Shown piece after piece: positions 35,128-42,794 of a DNA stretch of 64,000 nucleotides. The stretch lies in IMG/VR virus record IMGVR_UViG_3300042090_002000, positions 1 to 64,000 of that record; one strand, written 5' to 3'. This DNA is from a virus. The translations under genes were made by a program, and so were the position numbers. Every line of letters begins with the position of its first letter. Positions within the stretch are counted from its first letter, which is position 1. Under the pieces are notes generated by a model. That model worked only from the letters and a program-made list of their open reading frames with translations, was not told the DNA's origin and made no database searches.

Positions 35128-35304
35128 CTAGACCGCTTGAAGATTCGATGTGTGAATTTGAACGGACCGATTCGTCCCATCCCACAAAACGCGGACATAT
35201 ACATACCATTGCGCGTATCCGCCGGTATCAATGGCCGTGACTGTCCCCCGTTTTTCAGGGTAGAGCGGATGACAAACTCGCGCACCTAGTTGGAATTTTC
35301 GCAT
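35128..35304 (-). CDS. 58-residue small beta protein
   Basis: Start at MRKFQLGARVCHPLYPEKRGTVTAI, a KOW/SH3-like strand pattern (GARV...GTVTAID...YVYVRVLWDG). The GAGAGGGAA ribosome site also forms the poly-GA tract before it. Confidence 0.5.
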   Translation of the reverse strand: MRKFQLGARVCHPLYPEKRGTVTAIDTGGYAQWYVYVRVLWDGTNRSVQIHTSNLQAV

Positions 35305-35338
35305 CGTATTTTCCCTCTCTCTCTCTCTCTGGGCGGTC

Positions 35339-35533
35339 TTAAACCCGCTCCGCATAGTTGGCCGCTAGGTATTGGTAGGTTTCGGATTCGCGCATCTCAT
35401 TGCAAATCGTTGACGAAAAATTGCACGGGCCCAGACGGCAGAGCAGGCGGTACCCCCTGCTCCATTGTCCCCCGTGATAATCCATTAGAAAAACGGCCAA
35501 TTCAGAGTAATTTTCCTTCCGAATTTTTCGCAT
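35339..35533 (-). CDS. 64-residue protein
   Basis: Start MRKIRKENYSELAVFLMDYHGG after GAAAGGAAAC. Contains several Cys and Tyr. Function unknown. A second short frame overlaps its start and was not called. Confidence 0.45.
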   Translation of the reverse strand: MRKIRKENYSELAVFLMDYHGGQWSRGYRLLCRLGPCNFSSTICNEMRESETYQYLAANYAERV

Positions 35534-35638
35534 ATCGTTTCCTTTCTTCGTGCGGTCCGCTTTCCAGTTGGTCCGCTCCGATTGCATTCAAAATGCGCGC
35601 TTCGAATTCAAACCGCATCCCGCCACAGTTGGACAGGG

Positions 35639-35779
35639 TTAATACTTGACACATGGCGGGCCGGTATATTGGTTGCGCCCGCAGTATGGACAGATAGCTA
35701 CCGCTTGCCGGGCTTGTTCGGCACGTTTCGCGATCGCAGAGAAGAGGGTTTCCAATGCTTGATAGATTCGAATTTTCAT
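35639..35779 (-). CDS. 46-residue zinc-ribbon peptide
   Basis: MKIRIYQALETLFSAIAKRA... then ICPYCGRNQYTGPPCVKY. GGAG lies 8 bases upstream, and the ATG overlaps the TGA of the preceding gene. Confidence 0.5.
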   Translation of the reverse strand: MKIRIYQALETLFSAIAKRAEQARQAVAICPYCGRNQYTGPPCVKY

Positions 35780-36009
35780 GGTTTCATCTCCTCAGTGTCG
35801 GGCAGGTTGTGCCGTTGATAGGTTAAGCCAATGCGCTCCGCTTGTGGGGGCCGATTGCCATTAGCCCATATAACATCTGAGTTTCCGGCCCTATAGCCCG
35901 TCAAGTAATCGAAGGCATAAATGCCAACTACACCTACCGGGCCGGGTTCATACTTCCGCTCTCTATGGGCTTTGGCATCCGCATACCCCGCTTGCCATGC
36001 TGCGTTCAT
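35776..36009 (-). CDS. 77-residue protein with repeated GYxAG/GYADA motif
   Basis: WQAGYADAKAHRERKYEPG and YDYL-like FDYLTGYRAGNSDVIW form a pattern common in small phage proteins. GAGGATAC lies before the ATG. First gene behind promoter site b. Confidence 0.55.
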   Translation of the reverse strand: MNAAWQAGYADAKAHRERKYEPGPVGVVGIYAFDYLTGYRAGNSDVIWANGNRPPQAERIGLTYQRHNLPDTEEMKP

Positions 36010-36045
36010 TTTTGTATCCTCTCAATTGGCGTTCCTATTACTCTG

Positions 36046-36225
36046 CTAGTGTACGTTTGCCTGTAATGAATTGCAATAGTACTTTGGTACTGATTTTCGA
36101 TAGTACTCGCTGGCCCAGCGCATCGCGCGGTCCGCGTTCCATAGGGGATGCCGGGCGCGCTGGGAATGTCGCGCTATCGAAGCCACGCGCCGCGCCACAG
36201 TTGGGCACACAAGGTTAATCCTCAT
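36046..36225 (-). CDS. Possible 59-residue small protein
   Basis: Frame MRINLVCPTVARRVASIARH..., then RHPLWNADRAMRWASEYYRKS. Its end overlaps promoter site b, so coding status is doubtful. Confidence 0.3.
   Translation of the reverse strand: MRINLVCPTVARRVASIARHSQRARHPLWNADRAMRWASEYYRKSVPKYYCNSLQANVH
36048..36091 (-). promoter_or_regulatory. Sigma70-like promoter with GTAC inverted repeat (site b)
   Basis: Minus strand: TTGCAA (36071-36076), 17-base spacer, TACACT (36048-36053). The inverted repeat AGTACC-AA-AGTACT lies at 36078-36091. Confidence 0.6.
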
Positions 36226-36255
36226 GCCCGCACAGACAGAGTTAGTAGAGAGCAC

Positions 36256-36769
36256 AGGACAGGTACAGCAGATAGGTTAGGGTAAAGGGATAGGTGAATG
36301 GGTTTGTGAGTGTGGCTAGGCTGCTATTCGCAGTGCGGGCCATTTGTGGCAGGTGTTGCGAGTCTGTGGGACAGACTACCGTGCGTTTGTCGCACGGCGG
36401 ACCGATAGTGCGGACTCATACCGGTATCGGTGGGATGCGCCGTGGTGCGCACGACACCACATAGCTATAGACGGGTTTGCACTGCGATAGCAGGTGCGGC
36501 GTGTAATTTTTGCGTGGTGCGGCATGATGCGGAGTTCCACACTTTTGTGTCTAAATGATACAAAATTGTGTCTTTTTTGCCTATGAAAATCCATATATTT
36601 CCGAAATCACCTATGATTTTTCATATATTCTATGGTTTTTCATAGATTGCGTGGTTTGCTAAGTCTTCTATCATCATGAAACTATTACAATTCTCTTTTT
36701 TGTCGTACTTTTGTGGGAATACATCGGCACAAACTAATAGACTTAGCGTTTCATAAACAGAGGGGATTT
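36256..36769. other. Non-coding divergent region, AT-rich, origin or switch candidate
   Basis: No convincing gene. The left part is of mixed composition. From about 36535 it is AT-rich with repeated palindromes. It separates the minus-strand early genes from the plus-strand genes. A replication origin or early control region is possible, but not shown. Confidence 0.4.
36582..36644. repeat. Three TATG-N6-CATA palindromes
   Basis: The copies lie at 36582-36595, 36612-36625 and 36631-36644, each within a wider shared CTATG...CATA(T/G)ATT context. The inner six bases are A/T-rich. They could be iterons or operators. Confidence 0.6.
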
Positions 36770-37096
36770 ATGAGAGCGAAATGTTTGCACACCGTTGACC
36801 GCGTTCCCGATTCCAAGGGCGCGATGATATGCCCGCAATGTCGGAGCATTTGGCGTAGACAGCGCCGCAATCAAAAGACAGGCTTTGCGGCGATATGGGA
36901 TGCCCAGCACGGCCTGTGCGCGTTCTGCGGGCTTTTGTTGGCCGACAATCGCACCACGCATCGAGACCATAATCATGTGACCGGTGCAACGCGCGGGCTT
37001 GTGCATAGTGAATGTAATCAGATGATTGGCAGGATTGAGAATGCTGTGGCGCAAGTCGGATGGGCTCGCATCAAGGCATACATCGGGCGCGCATAG
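36770..37096 (+). CDS. HNH endonuclease, endonuclease VII type
   Basis: 108 residues from the ATG behind AGAGGGG. An N-terminal zinc pair (CLHTVDR...CPQCRS) is followed by CAFCGLLLADN...HRDHNHVTGATRGLVHSECNQMIG, the endonuclease VII core. It is short for the family but complete in the catalytic part. Confidence 0.78.
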   Translation: MRAKCLHTVDRVPDSKGAMICPQCRSIWRRQRRNQKTGFAAIWDAQHGLCAFCGLLLADNRTTHRDHNHVTGATRGLVHSECNQMIGRIENAVAQVGWARIKAYIGRA

Positions 37097-37324
37097 ACTT
37101 TGCTCGCTGCTCCACCCAGCGCCCGCGTTGCGTGTTCGATGTGTACTGATTACAAAGCACTTAGTGATGGCTATTCGATTGCAGGGCGGAGTTTGGCAGG
37201 GAAATTGCAGGGGGTCCCTTGGGGTACTAGTACGGGATAAAAACGCCCCAAGGTCCCCGGGTGCCCAGCGTAGCTTGACTACACCCCCCTTACACATACA
37301 CTTACAGTCGGTTACATTTTTTCC
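37097..37324. other. Non-coding region with hairpin
   Basis: About 230 bases between the HNH gene and the promoter at 37325. It holds the 37217-37253 hairpin and C-rich sequence. No gene seen. Confidence 0.5.
37217..37253. promoter_or_regulatory. Hairpin enclosing a GTACTAGTAC element
   Basis: CCTTGGGG (37217-37224) pairs with CCCCAAGG (37246-37253). The loop holds GTACTAGTAC (37224-37233), the same core as at site f (19917-19928). It could be an operator or an attenuator. There is no T-run for a standard terminator. Confidence 0.4.
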
Positions 37325-37353
37325 TTGACAATTTCCGCAGGGACCCGCATAAT
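37325..37353 (+). promoter_or_regulatory. Sigma70 promoter of the plus-strand early operon
   Basis: TTGACA (37325-37330), 17-base spacer, CATAAT (37348-37353). It drives the long run of small genes from 37414 onward. Confidence 0.7.
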
Positions 37354-37413
37354 CCCACATGTTGCATGGGTCCCATCTGAAGGGTCCCATCTCGCACCGT
37401 AAGGAGCACGCAC

Positions 37414-37689
37414 ATGATCAGAAGATTCTTGGATTGGCTGGAAACATGGGCATTCGATGAAGACAACATCTTCATTGGATGCGGGAAGATTTTATTGATT
37501 TGCACTATCGTGATTGCGATCATCGCTGTTCCGTTGGTCATTTGGGATGACAGTCGGCCCTCGTTCACTCTGCAGAAAAGGGAATGGTCCTGCACAGAGT
37601 CGCATGAAGAGTGGCGCGATGTTCCGATGGGCCGAACAGTGGTACCACAAGTCGTTTCGGTGTGTGACAACTATCGTCGAGTGAGGTGA
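37414..37689 (+). CDS. 91-residue membrane protein
   Basis: TAAGGAG precedes the ATG. One membrane segment (ILLICTIVIAIIAVPLVIW, residues ~26-44) is followed by a Cys-containing external part (WSCTESHEEW, VCDNYRRV). Small proteins of this layout are frequent in phage early regions. Function unknown. Confidence 0.55.
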   Translation: MIRRFLDWLETWAFDEDNIFIGCGKILLICTIVIAIIAVPLVIWDDSRPSFTLQKREWSCTESHEEWRDVPMGRTVVPQVVSVCDNYRRVR

Positions 37690-37692
37690 TCT

Positions 37693-37890
37693 ATGCATAT
37701 TGGGAGTAATCTCAACGCCCCGGCGCAAGTTTTGGCTGCGCGCTTGCAGGTTTTATATAACGATCAAAATAATGCCAAGCAGACTTTGATGGACCAAGAG
37801 AAGCGACTTGCAAAGATCAATGCCGAAATTGAGGGAACGAATCGAGCGATCAAAATTTTGAATGATGCGTCTCATCAGGAGAAACCATGA
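37693..37890 (+). CDS. 65-residue coiled-coil protein
   Basis: Almost fully helical: NDQNNAKQTLMDQEKRLAKI and similar. Overlaps the next gene by 4 bases. Confidence 0.5.
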   Translation: MHIGSNLNAPAQVLAARLQVLYNDQNNAKQTLMDQEKRLAKINAEIEGTNRAIKILNDASHQEKP

Positions 37891-38060
37891 ACGACGTGGC
37901 GGTGTTCAACGCGGAAGATGGCCTGTGGTATAAGCAAGGCACCAATTATGGTGGCGTGAAGGCGGCCACTTACCCCGACGCTGTCGAACAACTCTACGGC
38001 CATGCTCCGGTGATCCCACCGGTCAAGCGCGAGGCCCGGCGAAAGGAAGAGGCAGCATGA
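37887..38060 (+). CDS. 57-residue protein
   Basis: Frame MNDVAVFNAEDGLWYKQGTN..., with CAGGAGAAACC upstream and ATGA overlap with the next gene. Function unknown. Confidence 0.55.
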   Translation: MNDVAVFNAEDGLWYKQGTNYGGVKAATYPDAVEQLYGHAPVIPPVKREARRKEEAA

Positions 38061-38422
38061 AAGTTTATTACGCACACTGCATGGCGCTCTACAACACCCC
38101 GCAGGAACGCCGCGATCTGGAAACACTGGCGGCGATGGGCTTCGAGGTTGTCAACCCCAACTCTCCGTGGATCGAAGCGGAGATGGCGAAACTGACGCCG
38201 GACGCGCGCATGTTTTGGTTCGAGCGTTTCGCGGACGAGTGTGACGCTATCGCGTTTCGCGGTCTACCTTCGTCGGACAAGATTCCTTCTGGCGTCGCGA
38301 CGGAAATTAATTGGTTCTACCGCCGCCAGAAACCAGTGATCGAATTGCCGTCGCTGGCGGGAGCGCGCGTCATGACTCTCGAAGATACGCGAATCTATTT
38401 GCGAGAGGTAGGACAGCGATGA
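38057..38422 (+). CDS. Nucleoside 2-deoxyribosyltransferase-like (DUF4406-like) protein
   Basis: 121 residues. The start MKVYYAHCMALYNTPQERRDLETLAAMGFEVVNP and the later CDAIAFRGLPSSDKIPSGVATEI follow the small Rossmann-like fold of deoxyribosyltransferase relatives, with Tyr near the start and a Gly-containing loop. It could act on nucleotides or NAD-like molecules. Activity is not proven from sequence. It is coupled on both sides by ATGA overlaps. Confidence 0.6.
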   Translation: MKVYYAHCMALYNTPQERRDLETLAAMGFEVVNPNSPWIEAEMAKLTPDARMFWFERFADECDAIAFRGLPSSDKIPSGVATEINWFYRRQKPVIELPSLAGARVMTLEDTRIYLREVGQR

Positions 38423-38787
38423 CGCCGGAAGAAATTCAACGTAATCCTGATAGCGACGCCCTCATCTTCTGGCTCAAAGAGATCGCGTATCAACTCGCGG
38501 TTATGAATGAGCGAAATGCGCCGCCTGCGAACAATGTTGTCTGGCCCGGGACAACTACCTCAATGCAGCCCGGCGAGACTTTCGAAGTCAAAATTACTTC
38601 AGTGGGTACCGAAGAACCGATTCACGACTGCCGCTGGCACACGTCGCCAGAACCTGTCGATGACCGATGTAGGGGTGTAGCATTCCGCCTTAACACGTCG
38701 GCGTATGAATTTCCCCCTTGTATTCACATGCCCATGGGTGGTAGAGTGCAATGCGCCGTCTGCTACAAGATGAAAGGGCACGCATGA
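38419..38787 (+). CDS. 122-residue protein with C-terminal Cys pair
   Basis: Start at the ATGA overlap (MTPEEIQRNPDSDALIFWLK). N-terminal helix, central beta region, C-terminal CAVCYKMKGHA. Function unknown. Confidence 0.5.
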   Translation: MTPEEIQRNPDSDALIFWLKEIAYQLAVMNERNAPPANNVVWPGTTTSMQPGETFEVKITSVGTEEPIHDCRWHTSPEPVDDRCRGVAFRLNTSAYEFPPCIHMPMGGRVQCAVCYKMKGHA

Positions 38788-39134
38788 TTTTGTTTCTCCA
38801 GTCGGAAACGCTTTGGTCGATCCTCTGCAGCCCGGCGCATTGGATCGCGGAGATCGTGATTACCGTTCTCATTGACGGCGTGCTGCTGGGTTTATTCTGG
38901 CCAGTGGTTCGCAACTGCTGGCTGGTGTGGCGCGGACAGGATTGGGCCAAACGGGTACGTGCGACTGACGAACAGATGCTGTATAATTTTAAGAACAGTG
39001 CAGTCTCAACGCATTGCGACAAGCCGCGCGTGCATCTCGATACGTCGGTCGACATCTGCACCGGCTGCGGTGATGTGAAAGTTGCGCCCAGCCGAAAATC
39101 TATGGACACGTACGGAGCGAGAAATGATTACTAA
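38784..39134 (+). CDS. 116-residue membrane protein with zinc-like tail
   Basis: ATGA overlap start. Hydrophobic segments at residues ~3-15 and 18-40 (WIAEIVITVLIDGVLLGLFW) precede a soluble part with CDKPR...CTGCGDV. Function unknown. Confidence 0.5.
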   Translation: MILFLQSETLWSILCSPAHWIAEIVITVLIDGVLLGLFWPVVRNCWLVWRGQDWAKRVRATDEQMLYNFKNSAVSTHCDKPRVHLDTSVDICTGCGDVKVAPSRKSMDTYGARNDY

Positions 39135-39333
39135 GCTGCTGGTTTACTTCTTTAGCAAGACTGAACCCATCGAGATCGTATCGACGCCGGACAAGAACAT
39201 CGTCAATGCGTGCGAGCGTGGGTCGTTCTACACGGTGTTGTTCAGCAACGACGAGTCGTACGCATTTCCGATCCAGCACATCTACCGCATCAAGACATTT
39301 CGCGCAAAGAACTTTCCGCCGGTTCGTTCGTGA
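39124..39333 (+). CDS. 69-residue protein
   Basis: Starts inside the previous gene end (MITKLLVYFFSKTEPIEIVS). Mostly beta, function unknown. The following 85 bases hold only very short frames. Confidence 0.5.
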   Translation: MITKLLVYFFSKTEPIEIVSTPDKNIVNACERGSFYTVLFSNDESYAFPIQHIYRIKTFRAKNFPPVRS

Positions 39334-39417
39334 CATCGGCGTTACTCATTGTTACAAAAGTGACTTTTCATTTCCAAGCATGCGCCGATTCCTGATGGAG
39401 TTGGCGGGAGCAAGCCA

Positions 39418-39831
39418 GTGAGCAGACTGCGCGAGTTATTTAATTGCGGGTGGTTCAAATCACAACCCCAAGGCATTGAGAAGCCCGCACCCACATTTGC
39501 CGATCTTCAGCAACACCTGAGCGTGAATCAGTACCTGCGCGATTCGCTGGCCGAAGCCAACGTCACCATCGCCCAGTTATCGTTTCTATTGTCCGCCGCT
39601 CCGATGATCGACATGTTCCCTTACGATTGGACTGGACAAACGCGCATGGCTACGGTACAATCCCCCTTCGCGTACGTTCATCCCAAAACACTGGCTCCGT
39701 TCGTGCAGGGCAACCCGCCCAGCCGGTGGTACAGTTTCTCCGGGTCGCGGACGAAATGGATTCCCATGTCGAGCATGCCGGAGGGCCGGGTGATCTTCTC
39801 CCCGTCATCAATTCCGGGGGTAACAGTCTGA
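39418..39831 (+). CDS. 137-residue protein, function unknown
   Basis: GTG start. A helical N-terminal third is followed by a Pro/Ser-rich part. The stop overlaps the next ATG (TGATG). Confidence 0.45.
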   Translation: MSRLRELFNCGWFKSQPQGIEKPAPTFADLQQHLSVNQYLRDSLAEANVTIAQLSFLLSAAPMIDMFPYDWTGQTRMATVQSPFAYVHPKTLAPFVQGNPPSRWYSFSGSRTKWIPMSSMPEGRVIFSPSSIPGVTV

Positions 39832-40046
39832 TGTGGCACGGACCACTTTTCGTGAGTAAGCGCCGCGATCCTGTGTTCTCTGCGGTGTTGAAATCGGATG
39901 TGGTGTTCGAGAACAACTACATCTATGATGAGCGACAAGTGTTGATCGAGGCTATTGAGAAATGGCTGGCAACACCAGCGGAGCAATGGATTGTATGCGG
40001 CGATCAAAATATCGTATCGTGGTCGACGGTGAGTCATACTTTGTGA
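39831..40046 (+). CDS. 71-residue protein, function unknown
   Basis: MWHGPLFVSKRRDPVFSAVL...; mixed fold. Overlaps the following gene in another frame. Confidence 0.45.
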   Translation: MWHGPLFVSKRRDPVFSAVLKSDVVFENNYIYDERQVLIEAIEKWLATPAEQWIVCGDQNIVSWSTVSHTL

Positions 40047-40168
40047 CAGAGCGCCCCGGCTATTTGAAAGCGGATTTGGATGGATTCGGCGGCTGGACTT
40101 CCGTCTGGTCCGACACCGTTCCTAATCTCATGCGACGCATTCGGCAGGCGCGACGAGGCGGACAATGA
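39986..40168 (+). CDS. 60-residue basic protein
   Basis: Start at ATG 39986 or 39995 (MDCMRRSKYRIVVDGESYFV). Basic C-terminus (RRIRQARRGGQ). Overlaps the previous gene by about 60 bases and the next by four. Confidence 0.4.
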   Translation: MDCMRRSKYRIVVDGESYFVTERPGYLKADLDGFGGWTSVWSDTVPNLMRRIRQARRGGQ

Positions 40169-40422
40169 TCATCCATAAGTACGGCACCGTGACCTTGCGG
40201 GAGGGATTACCGCCGCTGGTCGAGAACTGGAACGTCGAGCGCGAGCCGGAAGACCCGACCGACGCCACGGACGAACAGTTGCTGCTGGGCTTCGCTATCA
40301 CATGGGCGAAAGAAAGATTTCAGGCTGCAGTCAACATGGCCGTTCTGGATGTATTCCGCCAGCGCGCGGCTAAGCAGGCCGCCGACAAAGCGGCTTCAAA
40401 TCCGACAACGAAGGGGAATTAA
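40165..40422 (+). CDS. 85-residue helical protein
   Basis: ATGA overlap start. The C-terminal half is Ala/Lys/Gln helical. Function unknown. Confidence 0.5.
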   Translation: MIIHKYGTVTLREGLPPLVENWNVEREPEDPTDATDEQLLLGFAITWAKERFQAAVNMAVLDVFRQRAAKQAADKAASNPTTKGN

Positions 40423-40423
40423 A

Positions 40424-40666
40424 ATGGCATTCAAAACCGGCGATATAGTACAACTGAAAAGCGGCGGTCCGGCGATGACGGTTGAACAGGTCGTGAACAG
40501 AACCGTTGACGCAGTTTGGTTCTTCAAGGGTGAGCGTCGCAGAACAATGTTTCACGAAGACACACTGATGCGGCTGCCTTCGCTCAATGGCGGCCTTGTC
40601 CCTGCGGAGAGTGCCGACCTGTACAAAAAGGCGCAGGAGCAGGCTGACCAACAGCCATCTTTCTAA
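40424..40666 (+). CDS. YodC-like small protein
   Basis: 80 residues. MAFKTGDIVQLKSGGPAMTVEQV, then VWFFKGERRRTMFHEDTL, follows the YodC/DUF2158 pattern, a small SH3-like fold of unknown role. TAATG overlap with the next gene. Confidence 0.65.
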   Translation: MAFKTGDIVQLKSGGPAMTVEQVVNRTVDAVWFFKGERRRTMFHEDTLMRLPSLNGGLVPAESADLYKKAQEQADQQPSF

Positions 40667-40971
40667 TGAAATACATCGTGCGGCTCAACCCGAAGGCGAT
40701 CAATCCGCTGACGCACAAACTCACTTTGGCACGCCTTTGGGAAGTTGAGCAGTGCGAGAGTACAGGCCGCAGCGGACGGGTCGACAGCGAGAAAGTTATC
40801 TGGCACTGCGCGGACGTGAGGATCGACGACAAACCGATCCGCGAGTTGTTCACCTTGCCCGCGCCCGGCAGCACAGAGCCTTGGAAGGTTGAGTGTCACG
40901 GAATTGTAGTTCGAGGCCAAGACAACGCGATTGAAATACACACGGGAGCCCACGATGCGAGCGGCAATTAA
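40666..40971 (+). CDS. 101-residue protein, function unknown
   Basis: Start MKYIVRLNPKAINPLTHKL. Mixed alpha/beta, no family recognised. Confidence 0.5.
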   Translation: MKYIVRLNPKAINPLTHKLTLARLWEVEQCESTGRSGRVDSEKVIWHCADVRIDDKPIRELFTLPAPGSTEPWKVECHGIVVRGQDNAIEIHTGAHDASGN

Positions 40972-41191
40972 GCGATTAAAACTACGGATTCGAAAGTGGC
41001 CGAAGCGGTGTTTAGCACTGCTGGACAAAGTGATTGTTATTCGATTGCCTAAACGACATGCCGATTTCGTTAAGGCCGCTGCACTGATTGATCGTATCTG
41101 CCCGAATGCGTCCCCTACGGAGATCATGGTCACATGGCGCGATATAATGTTGCGGCGTGGGAAGTGCGGAAGTGATGAATTTCGGAAGTGA
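40955..41191 (+). CDS. 78-residue basic protein
   Basis: Start at MRAAIKRLKLRIRKWPKRC, very basic, maybe nucleic-acid binding. Its last codons lie in a 16-base tandem duplication that also forms the start of the next gene. Confidence 0.45.
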   Translation: MRAAIKRLKLRIRKWPKRCLALLDKVIVIRLPKRHADFVKAAALIDRICPNASPTEIMVTWRDIMLRRGKCGSDEFRK

Positions 41192-41199
41192 TGAATTTC
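41168..41199 (+). repeat. 16-base tandem duplication at gene overlap
   Basis: GGAAGTGATGAATTTC occurs twice in a row. It contains the end of one gene and the start of the next. Confidence 0.8.
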
Positions 41200-41492
41200 G
41201 GAAGGCTTTGGATACCTCGTGGGATAACAGTTTGCAGGGGGATTGGTGGTATAAGCGTTTCGGACGTTCAATTCACAACGCGGGCGTGGCAGAGACCATC
41301 GCTGCGCATATGCAACACTTTCAAACGGAAGAACAGATCGCGCAAGCCGAAAATCAATCGAGAGATCGAGTGCGAGGGTCTGCCGCGCGCGCCTTGTATT
41401 TTGAGATGCAGAAGGTTCCGGCGAATATTCGTCCTCAAGTCATTCAAGGCGTTTTGGAAGAACTGGACCGGCGCAGTCAAACAGGAGCGTAA
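41175..41492 (+). CDS. 105-residue helical protein
   Basis: Start taken at MNFGSDEFRKALDTSWDNSL in the first repeat copy; a second ATG occurs in the next copy. Mostly helical, function unknown. Confidence 0.5.
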   Translation: MNFGSDEFRKALDTSWDNSLQGDWWYKRFGRSIHNAGVAETIAAHMQHFQTEEQIAQAENQSRDRVRGSAARALYFEMQKVPANIRPQVIQGVLEELDRRSQTGA

Positions 41493-41493
41493 C

Positions 41494-41814
41494 ATGTTTG
41501 GGGCACTTGCACGGATGGCGAAAGCCGATATTCGTAAGGCGCGTGATGCCTACAACGGGTTGGGTATAGTGGCCTCATTCTTCTCGTTCTTGCAGGGCCG
41601 CGCCACAGCGTTCGCCATCATCTTCACGGTTTGTGGTCTGATTGGATTCTTCAAAAAGTACGATCTCACGTCGTATGCGCTGTTCGTTGGCGCAATTTTT
41701 ACCGGCGTAGTCGGGCACAGTTTGAAGGAAGATTATTTTGAGTATCGGCATCGCGTTTTGGATTTGCAGCAAACCCCGCCAGCGCCAACACCGCCAGCGG
41801 CATCTGACAAGTGA
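41494..41814 (+). CDS. 106-residue protein with two membrane segments
   Basis: ACAGGAG lies 8 bases before the ATG. Hydrophobic segments FAIIFTVCGLIGFF and YALFVGAIFTGVVG are separated by a short basic turn. A holin-like topology is possible, but the operon context is early. The C-terminus is Pro/Ala-rich. Confidence 0.5.
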   Translation: MFGALARMAKADIRKARDAYNGLGIVASFFSFLQGRATAFAIIFTVCGLIGFFKKYDLTSYALFVGAIFTGVVGHSLKEDYFEYRHRVLDLQQTPPAPTPPAASDK

Positions 41815-41822
41815 GGTGCTTT

Positions 41823-42176
41823 ATGAAGAGACTGTTCGGTCTGATGTTGGTGGCAGTACTGCTATTTCGGGCCGGATCGGTGACCGGAGTGATCGGTCAG
41901 ACCGTGCCTGAAGTGAAAAAGATCACGCATTTTCTCGCGTTTGATCTTGACAAGCAGGATTTTGCGCCATACGATAGTACGGAAGAGAAACAGATTTACG
42001 TGGTGACGCCGGAAGGTATTCAGCCGGGGGTTGTCGTCGGCGAGTCAGATGATAGCAAGGGTGTGTTGGTAGTATGGCCTGAACTGGCGACCAAAATATT
42101 GCACAAGGGTGCGCCGGATGATCCTCTCGCGACTCCTGCAGAACCAACAGAGCCGTTGAAACAAACGGAGAAGTAA
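41823..42176 (+). CDS. Secreted or lipid-free periplasmic protein
   Basis: 117 residues with a signal peptide (MKRLFGLMLVAVLLFRAGS). The mature part is acidic with beta strands and a Pro/Glu/Thr tail. Export suggests a role in the envelope of the infected cell (inference). Confidence 0.5.
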   Translation: MKRLFGLMLVAVLLFRAGSVTGVIGQTVPEVKKITHFLAFDLDKQDFAPYDSTEEKQIYVVTPEGIQPGVVVGESDDSKGVLVVWPELATKILHKGAPDDPLATPAEPTEPLKQTEK

Positions 42177-42503
42177 ATGACATTCGAGAACATCAATCGG
42201 TCGTGGGAAGCGCCAGTAGGATTCGAGTTTGATGGCGTGTGGCCATCTGGCGCTTTCTTGAAAGTTGTTTTCCGGCGGGTAGACGAATGCTCGCAGGTGA
42301 CGCGGAAATTCTCCCTGATCGAAATTTACATCAACGATATGGGGCGCGAAGTGTTCCGCACTGACCACACAGAAACGTACTATTCTGATCCGCCAGCACC
42401 GCCTGCTTGCGAGCCGGTTCGTTCGTGGTTTCGATTTAAGGCGGCATTCGAATTGGTCCTACTGGGCCTACAGGAGATGGGAAAATGTCTCAGCAAGTCC
42501 TAA
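42177..42503 (+). CDS. 108-residue protein, function unknown
   Basis: ATG directly after the previous stop (TAAATG). Beta-rich middle (FLKVVFRRVDE, FSLIEIYIND) and a Pro-rich region. Overlaps the next gene by 19 bases. Confidence 0.5.
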   Translation: MTFENINRSWEAPVGFEFDGVWPSGAFLKVVFRRVDECSQVTRKFSLIEIYINDMGREVFRTDHTETYYSDPPAPPACEPVRSWFRFKAAFELVLLGLQEMGKCLSKS

Positions 42504-42784
42504 GCCAAAAGATTGAACGCACCTGCGAAGGGTGCGGAGTGACAGTCGTATTCGAAATGGTCAACCCGACGGATGACGCAGTCACCGCCATGACCCGCTG
42601 GTACACCATCGTGCGGGAAATCGCGGATTCTGCGACCGGACGATTCCAGAAGCTGATGGTGCAAGCCTGCTCGCTGCCTTGCGTCAACGTCGCCGCACTA
42701 AAGTTGGAAGTGATTCCTTCGAATGCCCCGGACGACATTGATTTGAGCGCGTTGCGGCAATCCAGCGATCCATCTGCGAACTAA
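42485..42784 (+). CDS. 99-residue Cys-containing protein
   Basis: ERTCEGCGVTVVFEM plus CSLPC suggests a zinc site. It precedes the GroEL gene by 10 bases. Confidence 0.5.
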   Translation: MSQQVLSQKIERTCEGCGVTVVFEMVNPTDDAVTAMTRWYTIVREIADSATGRFQKLMVQACSLPCVNVAALKLEVIPSNAPDDIDLSALRQSSDPSAN

Positions 42785-42794
42785 CGAGGAGACC

